Positions 33,690 through 41,442 of a DNA stretch of 43,925 nt are shown piece by piece; position 1 is the stretch's first letter, and every line of letters begins with the position of its first letter. Both the position numbers and the translations under genes were made by a program. This DNA is from Streptomyces sp. CBMA123 (lineage in GTDB: Bacteria; Actinomycetota; Actinomycetes; Streptomycetales; Streptomycetaceae): positions 1 through 43,925 of the forward strand of contig NZ_MECK01000534.1 in NCBI RefSeq assembly GCF_014596465.1, given 5' to 3'. The notes beneath the pieces were generated by a model. The model was not told the origin of the DNA and did not search any database. It saw only the letters and a list, made by a program, of their open reading frames with translations.

Positions 33690-34595
33690 TCAGATCCCCA
33701 TCGGGTGCCAGACCGTCTTCGTCTCCAGGAAGGAGAGTAGCCGGTCGGTACCGGGCGCATCGGTCCAGTCCCGGGCGAACGGGTCCAGCTCCGGACGGAC
33801 CACCCGCTTGAGGGTATCCGCGGCGGCGGCCTCCAGGGCGGCCGCCGCGCCGGGGCCGTCGGCGGCGATCGCGCCGGTGAGGTCCAGCGCGTTGACGTCC
33901 TGGTGCGAGGCCAGGGTGGGGGCGATGTCCGCGGTCCGGCCCGAGATGATGTTGACCACGCCGCCGGGGACGTCCGAGGTGGCCAGCACCTCGCCCAGGG
34001 ACAGCGCGGGCAGCGGGGCGTCCGCGGCGGCCGCGACCACGACCGTGTTGCCGGTGGCGATCGCCGGGGCGATCACCGAGACCAGGCCGAGCAGCGAGTG
34101 CCCGTACCCGGCCTGCGGGGCGACGATCCCGACCACGCCGGTCGGCTCCGGGGTGGAGAGGTTGAAGTACGGCCCGGCCACCGGGTTGGCGCCGCCCGCG
34201 ATCTGGGCGACCTTGTCCGTCCAGCCCGCGTACCAGACCCAGCGGTCGATCGCGGCGTCCACCAGCGCGGCGGCCTTCTTCGGGCCGATGCGCTCGGAGA
34301 GGGACACCTCGGCGGCGAACTGCTCGCGCCGGCCCTGGAGCATCTCGGCCACCCGGTACAGCACCTGGCCGCGGTTGTACGCGGTGGTGCCGGCCCAGCC
34401 CTTGACCGCCGCGCGGGCGGCCAGGACGGCGTCCCGGGCGTCCTTGCGGGTGCCCAGCGGGGCGTTGGCGATCCACTCGCCCTTTGCGTCGGTCACCTCG
34501 TACACCCGCCCGCTCTCGGAGCGCGGGAACTTCCCGCCGACGTACAGCTTGTAGGTCTTGAGGACGTCAAGACGCGCGAAGGTCGTGTCAGACAT
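33690..34595 (-). CDS. truncated aldehyde dehydrogenase-like protein lacking the catalytic Cys
   Basis: 301 residues resembling the N-terminal NAD-binding half of aldehyde dehydrogenases: YKLYVGGKFPRSESG, PLGTRKDARDAVLAARAA, GVVGIVAPQAGYGHSL, IATGNTVVVAAA and GGVVNIISGRTADIAPTLASHQDVNALDLTG. It then skips the entire catalytic part (no GQxCxA cysteine, no ELGG glutamate) and ends ETKTVWHPMG, like the C-terminal end of some members. It is about 180 residues short. The ATG at 34595 overlaps the preceding full-length ALDH by 8 bases, with GAGG upstream, so it is translated with it. It is likely a non-catalytic partner and not decay, because the reading frame is intact. Confidence 0.85.
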   Translation of the reverse strand: MSDTTFARLDVLKTYKLYVGGKFPRSESGRVYEVTDAKGEWIANAPLGTRKDARDAVLAARAAVKGWAGTTAYNRGQVLYRVAEMLQGRREQFAAEVSLSERIGPKKAAALVDAAIDRWVWYAGWTDKVAQIAGGANPVAGPYFNLSTPEPTGVVGIVAPQAGYGHSLLGLVSVIAPAIATGNTVVVAAAADAPLPALSLGEVLATSDVPGGVVNIISGRTADIAPTLASHQDVNALDLTGAIAADGPGAAAALEAAAADTLKRVVRPELDPFARDWTDAPGTDRLLSFLETKTVWHPMGI

Positions 34596-36084
34596 CTCGG
34601 GCCTCGACATTCAGGTAGGACTCCAGACCGTGGCGGCCACCTTCGCGGCCGTAACCCGACTCCTTGTAGCCGCCGAACGGCGAGGTCGGGTCGAACTTGT
34701 TGAAGGTGTTGGCCCAGACCACGCCGGCCTTGAGCCGGTTGGCCATCCAGAGGATGCGCGAGCCCTTCTCCGTCCAGACGCCGGCGGAGAGGCCGTACGG
34801 GGTGTTGTTGGCCTTCTGGACCGCCTCTTCGGGGGTGCGGAAGGTCAGCACCGACAGCACCGGGCCGAAGATCTCCTCCTGGGCGATCCGGTGGGCCTGG
34901 CTGACGCCGGTGAACAGGGTCGGCTTGAACCAGAAGCCGGTGCCCGGGAGTTCGCACTCCGGCGACCAGCGGTCCGCGCCCTCGGCCTCGCCGGCGTCGG
35001 TCAGCTCGGTGATCCGGGCCAGCTGGGCGGCCGAGTTGATCGCACCGATGTCGGTGTTCTTGTCCAGCGGGTCGCCGACCCGCAGGGTGGCCATCCGGCG
35101 CTTCAGGGCGTCCAGCACCTCGTCCTGGACGGACTCCTGGACCAGCAGGCGCGAACCGGCGCAGCAGACGTGGCCCTGGTTGAAGAAGATGCCGTTGACG
35201 ATGCCCTCGACCGCCTGGTCGATCGGCGCGTCGTCGAAGACGATGTTGGCGGCCTTGCCGCCCAGCTCCAGCGACAGCTTCTTGCGGCTGCCGGCCAGCT
35301 GCTTGGCGATCGCCCGGCCGACCGGGGTGGAGCCGGTGAAGGCGACCTTGTTGACGTCCGGGTGCGCGGTGAGCGCGGCGCCGGTGCGGCCGTCGCCGGT
35401 GACGATGTTGACGACGCCCTTCGGCAGACCGGCCTGGCGGCAGATCTCGGCGAAGCGCAGCGCGGTCAGCGGGGTGGTCTCGGCCGGCTTCAGGACGACC
35501 GTGTTGCCGGTCGCCAGCGCGGGCGCGATCTTCCACGCCAGCATCATCAGCGGGAAGTTCCACGGGATGACCTGGCCGGCCACGCCCAGCGGGCGCGGGT
35601 TGGCGCCGAAGCCGGCGTAGTCCAGCTTGTCCGCCCAGCCCGCGTAGTAGAAGAACCACGCGGCGACGGTCGGGATGTCGAAGTCGCGGGTCTCGCGGAT
35701 CGGCTTGCCGTTGTCCATCGACTCCAGCACGGCCAGCTCGCGGGCGCGCTCCTGGATGATCCGGGCGATCCGGAACAGGTACTTGGCGCGCTCGCTGCCC
35801 GGCAGCGCCGACCAGTCGGCGAAGGCCTTGCGGGCGGCGGCGACGGCGCGGTCCACGTCCTCGTCGGTGCCCTGGGCGAACTCGGCGAGCACCTGCTCGG
35901 TGGCCGGGTTGACCGTCTTCAGGGCCTCGCTGCCGGAGGAGTCGACGAACTGGCCGCCGATGAAGTGGCCGTACGAGGTGGCGATGTCGCCCGCGGCGGC
36001 GGGGGACTCCGGGGCCGGGGCGTAGCTGAAGAGGCCTCCGGCGGGCTTGGCCGCGGGCTCCTCGATGTACTTCTTCTTGGCCAT
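34588..36084 (-). CDS. aldehyde dehydrogenase, acetaldehyde oxidation likely
   Basis: 498-residue NAD(P)-dependent aldehyde dehydrogenase. VIPWNFPLMMLAWKIAPALATGNTVVLKPAE and FTGSTPVGRAI bind the cofactor, LELGGKAANIVFDDA carries the catalytic Glu, and FFNQGHVCCAGSRL the nucleophilic Cys. The ATG at 36084 is 5 bases after the deoC stop, so it is in the deoC operon. DeoC releases acetaldehyde from deoxyribose-5-phosphate; this enzyme would oxidise it to acetate. This is an inference from the position, since the sequence alone does not give the aldehyde. An N-terminal Pro/Ala tail precedes the domain. Confidence 0.93.
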   Translation of the reverse strand: MAKKKYIEEPAAKPAGGLFSYAPAPESPAAAGDIATSYGHFIGGQFVDSSGSEALKTVNPATEQVLAEFAQGTDEDVDRAVAAARKAFADWSALPGSERAKYLFRIARIIQERARELAVLESMDNGKPIRETRDFDIPTVAAWFFYYAGWADKLDYAGFGANPRPLGVAGQVIPWNFPLMMLAWKIAPALATGNTVVLKPAETTPLTALRFAEICRQAGLPKGVVNIVTGDGRTGAALTAHPDVNKVAFTGSTPVGRAIAKQLAGSRKKLSLELGGKAANIVFDDAPIDQAVEGIVNGIFFNQGHVCCAGSRLLVQESVQDEVLDALKRRMATLRVGDPLDKNTDIGAINSAAQLARITELTDAGEAEGADRWSPECELPGTGFWFKPTLFTGVSQAHRIAQEEIFGPVLSVLTFRTPEEAVQKANNTPYGLSAGVWTEKGSRILWMANRLKAGVVWANTFNKFDPTSPFGGYKESGYGREGGRHGLESYLNVEARDV

Positions 36085-36089
36085 GGTGA

Positions 36090-37082
36090 TCAGTCCACCG
36101 TCACGTAGTCGGGGCCGGAGTAGCGGCCGGTGGCGAGCTTCTGGCGCTGCATCAGCAGGTCGTTGAGCAGGCTGGAGGCACCGAAGCGGAACCAGTGCGG
36201 GGTCAGCCAGTCGTCGCCGAGCGTCTCGTTGACCATCACCAGGTACTTCATGGCGTCCTTGGTGGTCTTGATGCCACCGGCGGGCTTCACGCCGACCTGG
36301 ACGCCGGTGGCGGCGCGGAAGTCGCGGACCGCCTCCAGCATCAGCAGGGTGACCGGCGGGGTCGCGTTGACGGTGACCTTGCCGGTGGAGGTCTTGATGA
36401 AGTCGGCGCCGGCCAGCATCGCCAGCCAGGAGACCCGGCGGACGTTGTCGTAGGTCTGCAGCTCGCCGGTCTCGAAGATCACCTTGAGGTGGGCGTAGCT
36501 GCCGTCGGCGCGCTTGCACGCCTCCTTGACGGCGACGATCTCGTTGTAGACGTCGAAGTAGCGGCCGGAGAGGAAGGCGCCGCGGTCGATCACCATGTCG
36601 ATCTCGTCGGCGCCCGCGGCCACCGCGTCGGCGGTGTCGGCGAGCTTGACCGGGAGGGCGGCGCGGCCGGCCGGGAAGGCGGTGGCGACCGAGGCGACCT
36701 GGATGTCGGTGCCGCGCAGGGCGTCCTTCGCGGTGGCGACCATGTCCGGGTAGACACAGATGGCGGCGACGCGCGGGGTGGTCGGGTCGGTCGGGTCGGG
36801 GGTCCTGCCCTTGGCGCACAGGGCGCGCACCTTGCCGACCGTGTCCGCGCCCTCCAGCGTGGTCAGGTCGATCATGGAGATCGCCAGGTCGATGGCGTAG
36901 GCCTTCGCCGTGGTCTTGATCGAGCGGGTACCGAGGGTGGCGGCTCGCGCCTCAAGGCCGACCTGGTCGACGCCGGGCAGGCCGTGCAGGAAGCGGCGGA
37001 GCGAGGCCTCGGACGCCGCAACGTCCGCGAGGCCGCTGCCCGCAACGCCGGGGGCATTGGCTGCAACAGTGGACATAGTCAC
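36090..37082 (-). CDS. deoC: deoxyribose-phosphate aldolase
   Basis: 330 residues, splitting 2-deoxyribose-5-phosphate into acetaldehyde and glyceraldehyde-3-phosphate. GADFIKTSTGKVTVNATP holds the Schiff-base Lys. DEIDMVIDRGAFLSG and GVKPAGGIKTTKDAMKYL are further active-site segments. The N-terminal 60 residues are longer than in E. coli, as in the eukaryote-like type. GTG 37082 is chosen because TATGCT precedes it by 6 nt; ATG 37076 is the alternative and would add a short leader. The nucleoside-regulon palindrome lies directly upstream. First gene of deoC-ALDH-ALDH' operon. Confidence 0.94.
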   Translation of the reverse strand: MTMSTVAANAPGVAGSGLADVAASEASLRRFLHGLPGVDQVGLEARAATLGTRSIKTTAKAYAIDLAISMIDLTTLEGADTVGKVRALCAKGRTPDPTDPTTPRVAAICVYPDMVATAKDALRGTDIQVASVATAFPAGRAALPVKLADTADAVAAGADEIDMVIDRGAFLSGRYFDVYNEIVAVKEACKRADGSYAHLKVIFETGELQTYDNVRRVSWLAMLAGADFIKTSTGKVTVNATPPVTLLMLEAVRDFRAATGVQVGVKPAGGIKTTKDAMKYLVMVNETLGDDWLTPHWFRFGASSLLNDLLMQRQKLATGRYSGPDYVTVD

Positions 37083-37088
37083 CAGACC

Positions 37089-37109
37089 AGCATATCTACG
37101 CGCGTAGCC
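37089..37109 (-). promoter_or_regulatory. nucleoside-regulon palindrome (site 4) with -10 of deoC
   Basis: ATCTACGCGCGTAGCC (forward 37094-37109), exact core at 37097-37106. On the minus strand TATGCT (37094-37089) follows 2 bases after the core, then 6 nt to the GTG. Same layout as in the add promoter. Confidence 0.75.
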
Positions 37110-37141
37110 AACCGCTAGGGCGCCCACCTTTCCCACTGTCT

Positions 37142-37220
37142 TTCGTGGCCGGACCGAGACCTCGGGCGCCCCCCGCCCGCCGGGCCGACCGGGCCCGCCA
37201 TTCGTGGCCGGACCGAGACC
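37142..37220 (+). repeat. 20-base direct repeat upstream of the PH-domain gene
   Basis: TTCGTGGCCGGACCGAGACC occurs at 37142-37161 and 37201-37220 without mismatch, 59 bases apart (start to start), in the region between deoC and the PH-domain gene. The 39 bases between are C/G-rich. Confidence 0.8.
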
Positions 37221-37255
37221 CGCTGGTGAGGGGTGCATGGGGCAGAATCGACGCC

Positions 37256-37936
37256 ATGACCGAATCCGACGGCAAGCCCCACCAGGGCCCGGCCGCCCCC
37301 GGCGGGGAACCCGAGTACGCGGACCGCGTGTACCGCTCCGTCCCCGGCGTGATCTCCGGAGTGTTCCTGCTGGCCGTCGCCGGCTGGCTGATCGGCGACG
37401 CGGCGCTGACCGGCACCGGCAAGACCCCGTACGTCGCGCTCGCCGCGGTGCCGGTGTTCGCCTTCCCGGTGATCGCCTACACGCTGCGCCCGGCGGTGTT
37501 CGCCAACAGCACCGCCCTGGTCGTCCGCAACCCGTGGCGCACCATCACCGCCCCCTGGGCCTCGGTCGACGCGCTGCGCGCGGGCTACTCGGTCGAGCTG
37601 CTGTCCGGCGAGAGGAAGTACCAGGTGTGGGCCGTCCCGGTGTCGCTGCGCCAGCGCAAGCGCGCCACCCGGGCCCTGAGCCGCAGCAACGCCGAGCACG
37701 CCTCCCGGACGGGCCTGGGGCTGGGCCTCGCCAGTCGTACCAACCCGGTCGTCCAGGGCTCCCCGGACCCGACCCGCGCCTGGTCCGACCAGGTGACCGA
37801 CGTCCTCCAGGAGATGGCCGAGCGCTACGGCACCCGCCCCGACGCGGCCGGCCCGGTGACCGTCCGCTGGTGCTGGTGGGTCATCGCCCCGGCGCTGGCC
37901 GGCCTCGCCGCCCTGGTCACGGTGATCTCGGTCTGA
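37256..37936 (+). CDS. PH-domain membrane protein
   Basis: 226 residues. Two membrane helices (about 30-48 and 58-76) are followed by a beta-rich stretch with NSTALVVRNPWRTITAPWASVDALRAGYSVELL, the pattern of bacterial PH domains (bPH, as in PF10756). A charged linker and a C-terminal helix (WCWWVIAPALAGLAALVTVI) end it. Proteins of this type are common in actinobacteria; no role is known. CAGAAT 7 nt before the ATG may be its -10 (leaderless). It is divergent from deoC. Confidence 0.82.
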   Translation: MTESDGKPHQGPAAPGGEPEYADRVYRSVPGVISGVFLLAVAGWLIGDAALTGTGKTPYVALAAVPVFAFPVIAYTLRPAVFANSTALVVRNPWRTITAPWASVDALRAGYSVELLSGERKYQVWAVPVSLRQRKRATRALSRSNAEHASRTGLGLGLASRTNPVVQGSPDPTRAWSDQVTDVLQEMAERYGTRPDAAGPVTVRWCWWVIAPALAGLAALVTVISV

Positions 37937-37995
37937 TCCCGGAGCGCGTGCTCCGCTCCTGCCCCAGGGGTCCCGGTGCACGGGCCCCGACGCAC

Positions 37996-38029
37996 GAGGG
38001 CCCGCCGGTTCGGAAACCGGCGGGCCCTC
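37996..38029. terminator. perfect 15-bp hairpin, convergent terminator
   Basis: GAGGGCCCGCCGGTT (37996-38010) and complement (38015-38029), loop CGGA. It lies between genes ending at 37936 (+) and 38047 (-). Confidence 0.85.
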
Positions 38030-38046
38030 TCACGTACGGCGGCGGG

Positions 38047-39765
38047 TCAGATCCCCGCGGCCTCGGCGAGGTCCCGCTTGACGGTGGCGAGCAGCTCGGC
38101 GGCGCGCTCGCGGGTGGCGGCCAGGTCGGCGGCGCCGGCGACCGGGAGGACGACCTCCAGGTAGCACTTGAGCTTGGGCTCGGTGCCGGAGGGGCGGACC
38201 ACGATCCGGGCCGAGCGCACGGCCTCGCCGGCCAGGTAGTAGCGCAGGCCGTCGGTGGGCGGCAGCTCGGCGGAGCCGGCCGCGAGGTCGTCGGCGCGGG
38301 TGACGGCCAGCCCGGCCAGCACGGTCGGCGGCTGCTCGCGCAGCCGGCGCATGGCGTCGGCGATCAGCGAGAGGTCCTGCACCCGGACGGACAGCTGGTC
38401 GGTGGCGTGCAGGCCGTGCTCCAGCGCCAGGTCGTCCAGCAGGTCGCTCAGCGTGCGGCCGGACCGCTTGAGCGTGGCGGCGAGCTCGGCGACCAGCAGG
38501 GCGGCGGTGATGCCGTCCTTGTCCCGGACGCCCTGCGGGTCGACGCAGTAGCCGAGCGCCTCCTCGTAGCCGTAGCGCAGGCCTTCGGCGCGGGAGATCC
38601 ACTTGAAGCCGGTCAGCGTCTCGGCGTAGGCCAGGCCCGCGGCCTCGGCGATCCGGCCGAGCAGGGTGGCGGAGACGATGGTGGTGGCGAAGGTGCCCTC
38701 GGCCTTCTTGGCGACCAGGGCGGAGCCCAGCAGGGCGCCCACCTCGTCGCCGCGCAGCATCCGCCAGCCGGAGGTGCCGTTGCCGCTGCCCGCCGCGTTG
38801 CCGTTGACCGGGACGGCCACCGCGCAGCGGTCCGCGTCCGGGTCGTTGGCGATCACGATGTCCGGGCCGACCGCGGCGGCGGTGCGGAAGGCGAGGTCCA
38901 TCGCCCCCGGCTCCTCCGGGTTGGGGAAGGCCACGGTCGGGAAGTCCGGGTCGGGCTCGGCCTGCTCGGCGACCACGGTCGGCGCGGGGAAGCCGGCCCG
39001 GCGGAAGGCGGCGACCAGGGTGTCGCGGCCGACGCCGTGCATCGGGGTGTACACCACGTCCAGCTCGCGCGGGCTGTGCTCGTCGACGATGGTGACGGCG
39101 CGGTCCAGGTAGGCCTCGACGACGTCCTCGCCGAGCACCTCCCAGCCGTCCTCGGCGCGCGGGACGTCGTCCAGCGAGCCGATCGCGTCGATCTCGGCGG
39201 CGATCCCGGCGTCGGCCGGCGGGACGATCTGCGAGCCGTCGCCCAGGTAGACCTTGTAGCCGTTGTCCTGCGGCGGGTTGTGGCTGGCGGTGACGGTGAC
39301 GCCGGCGGCCGCGCCCAGGTGGCGGACCGCGAAGGCGAGCACCGGGGTCGGCAGCGGCCGCGGCAGCAGCGCGGCGCGCAGGCCGGCCCCGACCACCACG
39401 GCGGCGGTGTCCCGGGCGAAGTCGTACGACTTGTGCCGGGCGTCGTAGCCGATCACCACGAGGTCGCCGAGGCCCTGCTTCCGCACGTACGCGACCAGGC
39501 CGGCGGCGGCCCGGATCACCACGGCGCGGTTCATCCGCATCGGGCCCGCGCCGAGTTCGCCGCGCAGGCCGGCGGTGCCGAACTGGAGGCGGTCGGAGAA
39601 CCGCTCGGCGAGCTCGGACCAGGCGAGGGTGCTGTCCTCCTCGGCCTCCGGGCCCTCGGCCCGGGCCAGCAGGGCGGTCAGCTCCTCACGGGTCTGCGGG
39701 TCGGGGTCCTCGGCCAGCCAGGTCCGGGCCCGGGCGAGGAGGTCGGTCGTGGGTGCCTGCGTCAT
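38047..39765 (-). CDS. phosphosugar mutase (phosphopentomutase/phosphomannomutase type)
   Basis: 572 residues of the alpha-D-phosphohexomutase superfamily, in the PGM2-like subgroup that often acts on (deoxy)ribose-1-phosphate. FGTAGLRGELGAGPMRMN is the N-terminal signature. TASHNPPQDNGYK has the phosphorylated Ser. NDPDADRCA binds Mg. VRPSGTEPKLKCYLEV is the phosphate-binding C-terminal loop. In this setting (downstream of purine nucleoside phosphorylase, near deoC) it most likely turns ribose-1-P and deoxyribose-1-P into the 5-phosphates; this is inference. No regulon palindrome directly upstream; it may be read through from PNP past the hairpin at 39848. Confidence 0.92.
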   Translation of the reverse strand: MTQAPTTDLLARARTWLAEDPDPQTREELTALLARAEGPEAEEDSTLAWSELAERFSDRLQFGTAGLRGELGAGPMRMNRAVVIRAAAGLVAYVRKQGLGDLVVIGYDARHKSYDFARDTAAVVVGAGLRAALLPRPLPTPVLAFAVRHLGAAAGVTVTASHNPPQDNGYKVYLGDGSQIVPPADAGIAAEIDAIGSLDDVPRAEDGWEVLGEDVVEAYLDRAVTIVDEHSPRELDVVYTPMHGVGRDTLVAAFRRAGFPAPTVVAEQAEPDPDFPTVAFPNPEEPGAMDLAFRTAAAVGPDIVIANDPDADRCAVAVPVNGNAAGSGNGTSGWRMLRGDEVGALLGSALVAKKAEGTFATTIVSATLLGRIAEAAGLAYAETLTGFKWISRAEGLRYGYEEALGYCVDPQGVRDKDGITAALLVAELAATLKRSGRTLSDLLDDLALEHGLHATDQLSVRVQDLSLIADAMRRLREQPPTVLAGLAVTRADDLAAGSAELPPTDGLRYYLAGEAVRSARIVVRPSGTEPKLKCYLEVVLPVAGAADLAATRERAAELLATVKRDLAEAAGI

Positions 39766-39847
39766 GGTGCGTGCTCCATCGGGAGTGCGTCGGGGTGTCG
39801 TCCGGAGGGTTTCGCGCGAAGGGAGGAAGAAGGGGTGCGCACATGCG

Positions 39848-39902
39848 GACGGGGCCCGCGGGAGGGCGTGATCAGCGGATCACGCCGCCCGTGGGCCCCG
39901 TC
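39848..39902. terminator. long 25-bp hairpin between PNP and phosphosugar mutase
   Basis: GACGGGGCCC...GGCGTGATC and its near complement, about 25 bp with two small imperfections and an AGCG loop. It starts 28 bases after the PNP stop. It should uncouple the mutase from PNP unless it is a weak or processed site. Confidence 0.8.
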
Positions 39903-39930
39903 GTTCATGATTCTGTGTGCCCGGCGGGCG

Positions 39931-40752
39931 TCAGATCCGCTCCAGGACCTTCGCCAGCAGCTCGCCCATGCGCTCGGCGGAGGCCTTGCCGGCCTCCAGG
40001 ACCTCTTCGTGGTTGAGCGGCTCGCCGGTGATGCCGGCGGCCAGGTTGGTGACCAGGGAGATGCCGAGCACCTCGGAGCCGGCCTCGCGGGCGGCGATGG
40101 CCTCCAGGGTGGTGGACATGCCGACCAGCTCGCCGCCGATCACCCGGGCCATGTTGACCTCGGCCGGGGTCTCGTAGTGCGGGCCGCGGAACTGGACGTA
40201 GACGGCCTCGTCCAGGCTCGGGTCGATCTCACGGCACAGCTCGCGCAGGCGCTTGGAGTACAGGTCGGTGAGGTCGACGAAGTTCGCGCCGACGATCGGG
40301 GAGTCGGCGGTCAGGTTGATGTGGTCGCTGATCAGGACCGGCTGGCCCGGGGTCCAGCCCTGGCGCAGACCGCCGCAGCCGTTGGTCAGCACGATGATGC
40401 CGCAGCCGGCCGCGGCGGCGGTGCGCACGCCGTGGACGACGGTGGCCACGCCGTGGCCCTCGTAGTAGTGGTTGCGGCCCAGGAAGATCAGGGCGCGCTT
40501 GTCGCCGATCTTCACCGAGCGGATCGTGCCGGCGTGGCCGGCCACGGCGGGGGCGGGGAAGCCCGGGAGCTCGGTGACCGGGAACTCGGCCACGGTCTCG
40601 CCCAGGGCGTCGGCGGCCGGCACCCAGCCGGAGCCCATCACCAGGGCGACGTCGTGCCGCTCGGCACCGGTCAGCTCGCGCAGGCGCTCGGCGGCGGCCT
40701 GGGCGGCGGCGTAGGGGTCGGCGGAGACGACCGACTGAGGAGAAGCGTTCAC
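39931..40752 (-). CDS. purine nucleoside phosphorylase (trimeric type)
   Basis: 273 residues, cleaving (deoxy)inosine and (deoxy)guanosine with phosphate. [14 protein letters not shown] is the phosphate loop, [10 protein letters not shown] and [11 protein letters not shown] the conserved body, [13 protein letters not shown] the family signature with Tyr and Glu, and [31 protein letters not shown] the base pocket. This is the low-mass, trimeric PNP family, not DeoD. GTG 40752 is the start, with TATCCT 7 nt upstream (leaderless). The nucleoside-regulon palindrome overlaps the -35. Confidence 0.95.
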   Translation of the reverse strand: MNASPQSVVSADPYAAAQAAAERLRELTGAERHDVALVMGSGWVPAADALGETVAEFPVTELPGFPAPAVAGHAGTIRSVKIGDKRALIFLGRNHYYEGHGVATVVHGVRTAAAAGCGIIVLTNGCGGLRQGWTPGQPVLISDHINLTADSPIVGANFVDLTDLYSKRLRELCREIDPSLDEAVYVQFRGPHYETPAEVNMARVIGGELVGMSTTLEAIAAREAGSEVLGISLVTNLAAGITGEPLNHEEVLEAGKASAERMGELLAKVLERI

Positions 40753-40759
40753 GGGTCCG

Positions 40760-40791
40760 AGGATAGACGGCTTTCGGCTACGCGCGTAGAA
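40760..40791 (-). promoter_or_regulatory. nucleoside-regulon palindrome (site 5) and -10 of purine nucleoside phosphorylase
   Basis: GGCTACGCGCGTAGAA (forward 40776-40791), exact core at 40779-40788. On the minus strand TATCCT (40765-40760) is the -10, 7 nt before the GTG. The palindrome falls at the -35 position. Confidence 0.75.
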
Positions 40792-40899
40792 AATCGGCCG
40801 CGGCTTGCCGGATCGTTACCCGGTTGACCCGAAAACACAGCTCGGTGGCGCTTTTCGGGTGACCGGCTTTGTTGATACGTACGGAAATCAGACCGGCGA

Positions 40900-41337
40900 T
40901 CAGCACGGCCGGCGGCGCAGGTCCAGCACGTAGTCGTGCGGCGCCCCGGAGCTCTCGGCGGCGTCGGCGATCAGACCGAGGTAGCGGGCCGCCGGCAGGC
41001 CGCCCTCGTAGTCGTTGAGCACGTACGTCCAGACCTGGATGTCGCCGTCCAGGGTCTGCGCCCGCAGCTTGATCTTGCGGTAGATGCCGAGCTGGACGCC
41101 CTCCCAGCGGTCCAGGCCCTCCTCGTCCATCGGCGCGACGTCGTAGAGGGAGACGAAGACCTGCTCCTTCTCGTCCTCGACGACGGTGGCCAGCGAGCCC
41201 TCCCAGCCGAGCTGTTCGCCACCGAAGGTGAGCCGCCAGCCGTCCAGCCACCCCGTGCCGCGGTGCGGGGAGTGCGGGGCTCGGCGGGTCATCTGCCGGG
41301 CATCGAGGTTGGTGGCATACGCGGCGTAAAGGGGCAT
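40900..41337 (-). CDS. gamma-glutamylcyclotransferase-like protein
   Basis: 145 residues with the GGCT/AIG2-like beta fold. LYAAYATNLDARQMTRRAP occupies the position of the Y-G-S-N motif of the family (here Y-A-T-N), LTFGGEQLGWEGSLATVVEDE and GLDRWEGVQLGIYRK surround the conserved Glu, and the C-terminal LAARYLGLIADAA type region is as in bacterial relatives. The real substrate in bacteria is unclear. TACGCT 6 nt before the ATG (leaderless). It diverges from the quinone reductase gene. Confidence 0.82.
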   Translation of the reverse strand: MPLYAAYATNLDARQMTRRAPHSPHRGTGWLDGWRLTFGGEQLGWEGSLATVVEDEKEQVFVSLYDVAPMDEEGLDRWEGVQLGIYRKIKLRAQTLDGDIQVWTYVLNDYEGGLPAARYLGLIADAAESSGAPHDYVLDLRRRPC

Positions 41338-41343
41338 GGGTGC

Positions 41344-41349
41344 AGCGTA
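41344..41349 (-). promoter_or_regulatory. putative -10 of the cyclotransferase-like gene
   Basis: TACGCT on the minus strand, then GCACCC, then ATG at 41337. Leaderless pattern; no -35 seen. Confidence 0.4.
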
Positions 41350-41429
41350 GCCCGGTCGGCGCACGGGGCGGGGCCAGTGGACGAAGCTACGAGCGCGGAC
41401 CCCGTTGTGGCGCCGTTCCCGGCGTGCGG

Positions 41430-41435
41430 GACAAT
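41430..41435 (+). promoter_or_regulatory. putative -10 of the quinone reductase gene
   Basis: GACAAT (one mismatch to TANNNT), then 7 nt, then GTG at 41443. Confidence 0.35.
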
Positions 41436-41442
41436 GGGGTAC

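Noticed and set aside
33690..34595. short ALDH as a pseudogene
   Set aside because: Frame intact, own SD, coupled start, and a defined C-terminal end (ETKTVWHPMG), so it looks maintained instead of decayed.
37204..40827. 1207-codon open frame on the plus strand across the mutase and PNP genes
   Set aside because: Antisense shadow of two genes with clear catalytic motifs; runs through two terminators and a promoter; no domain.
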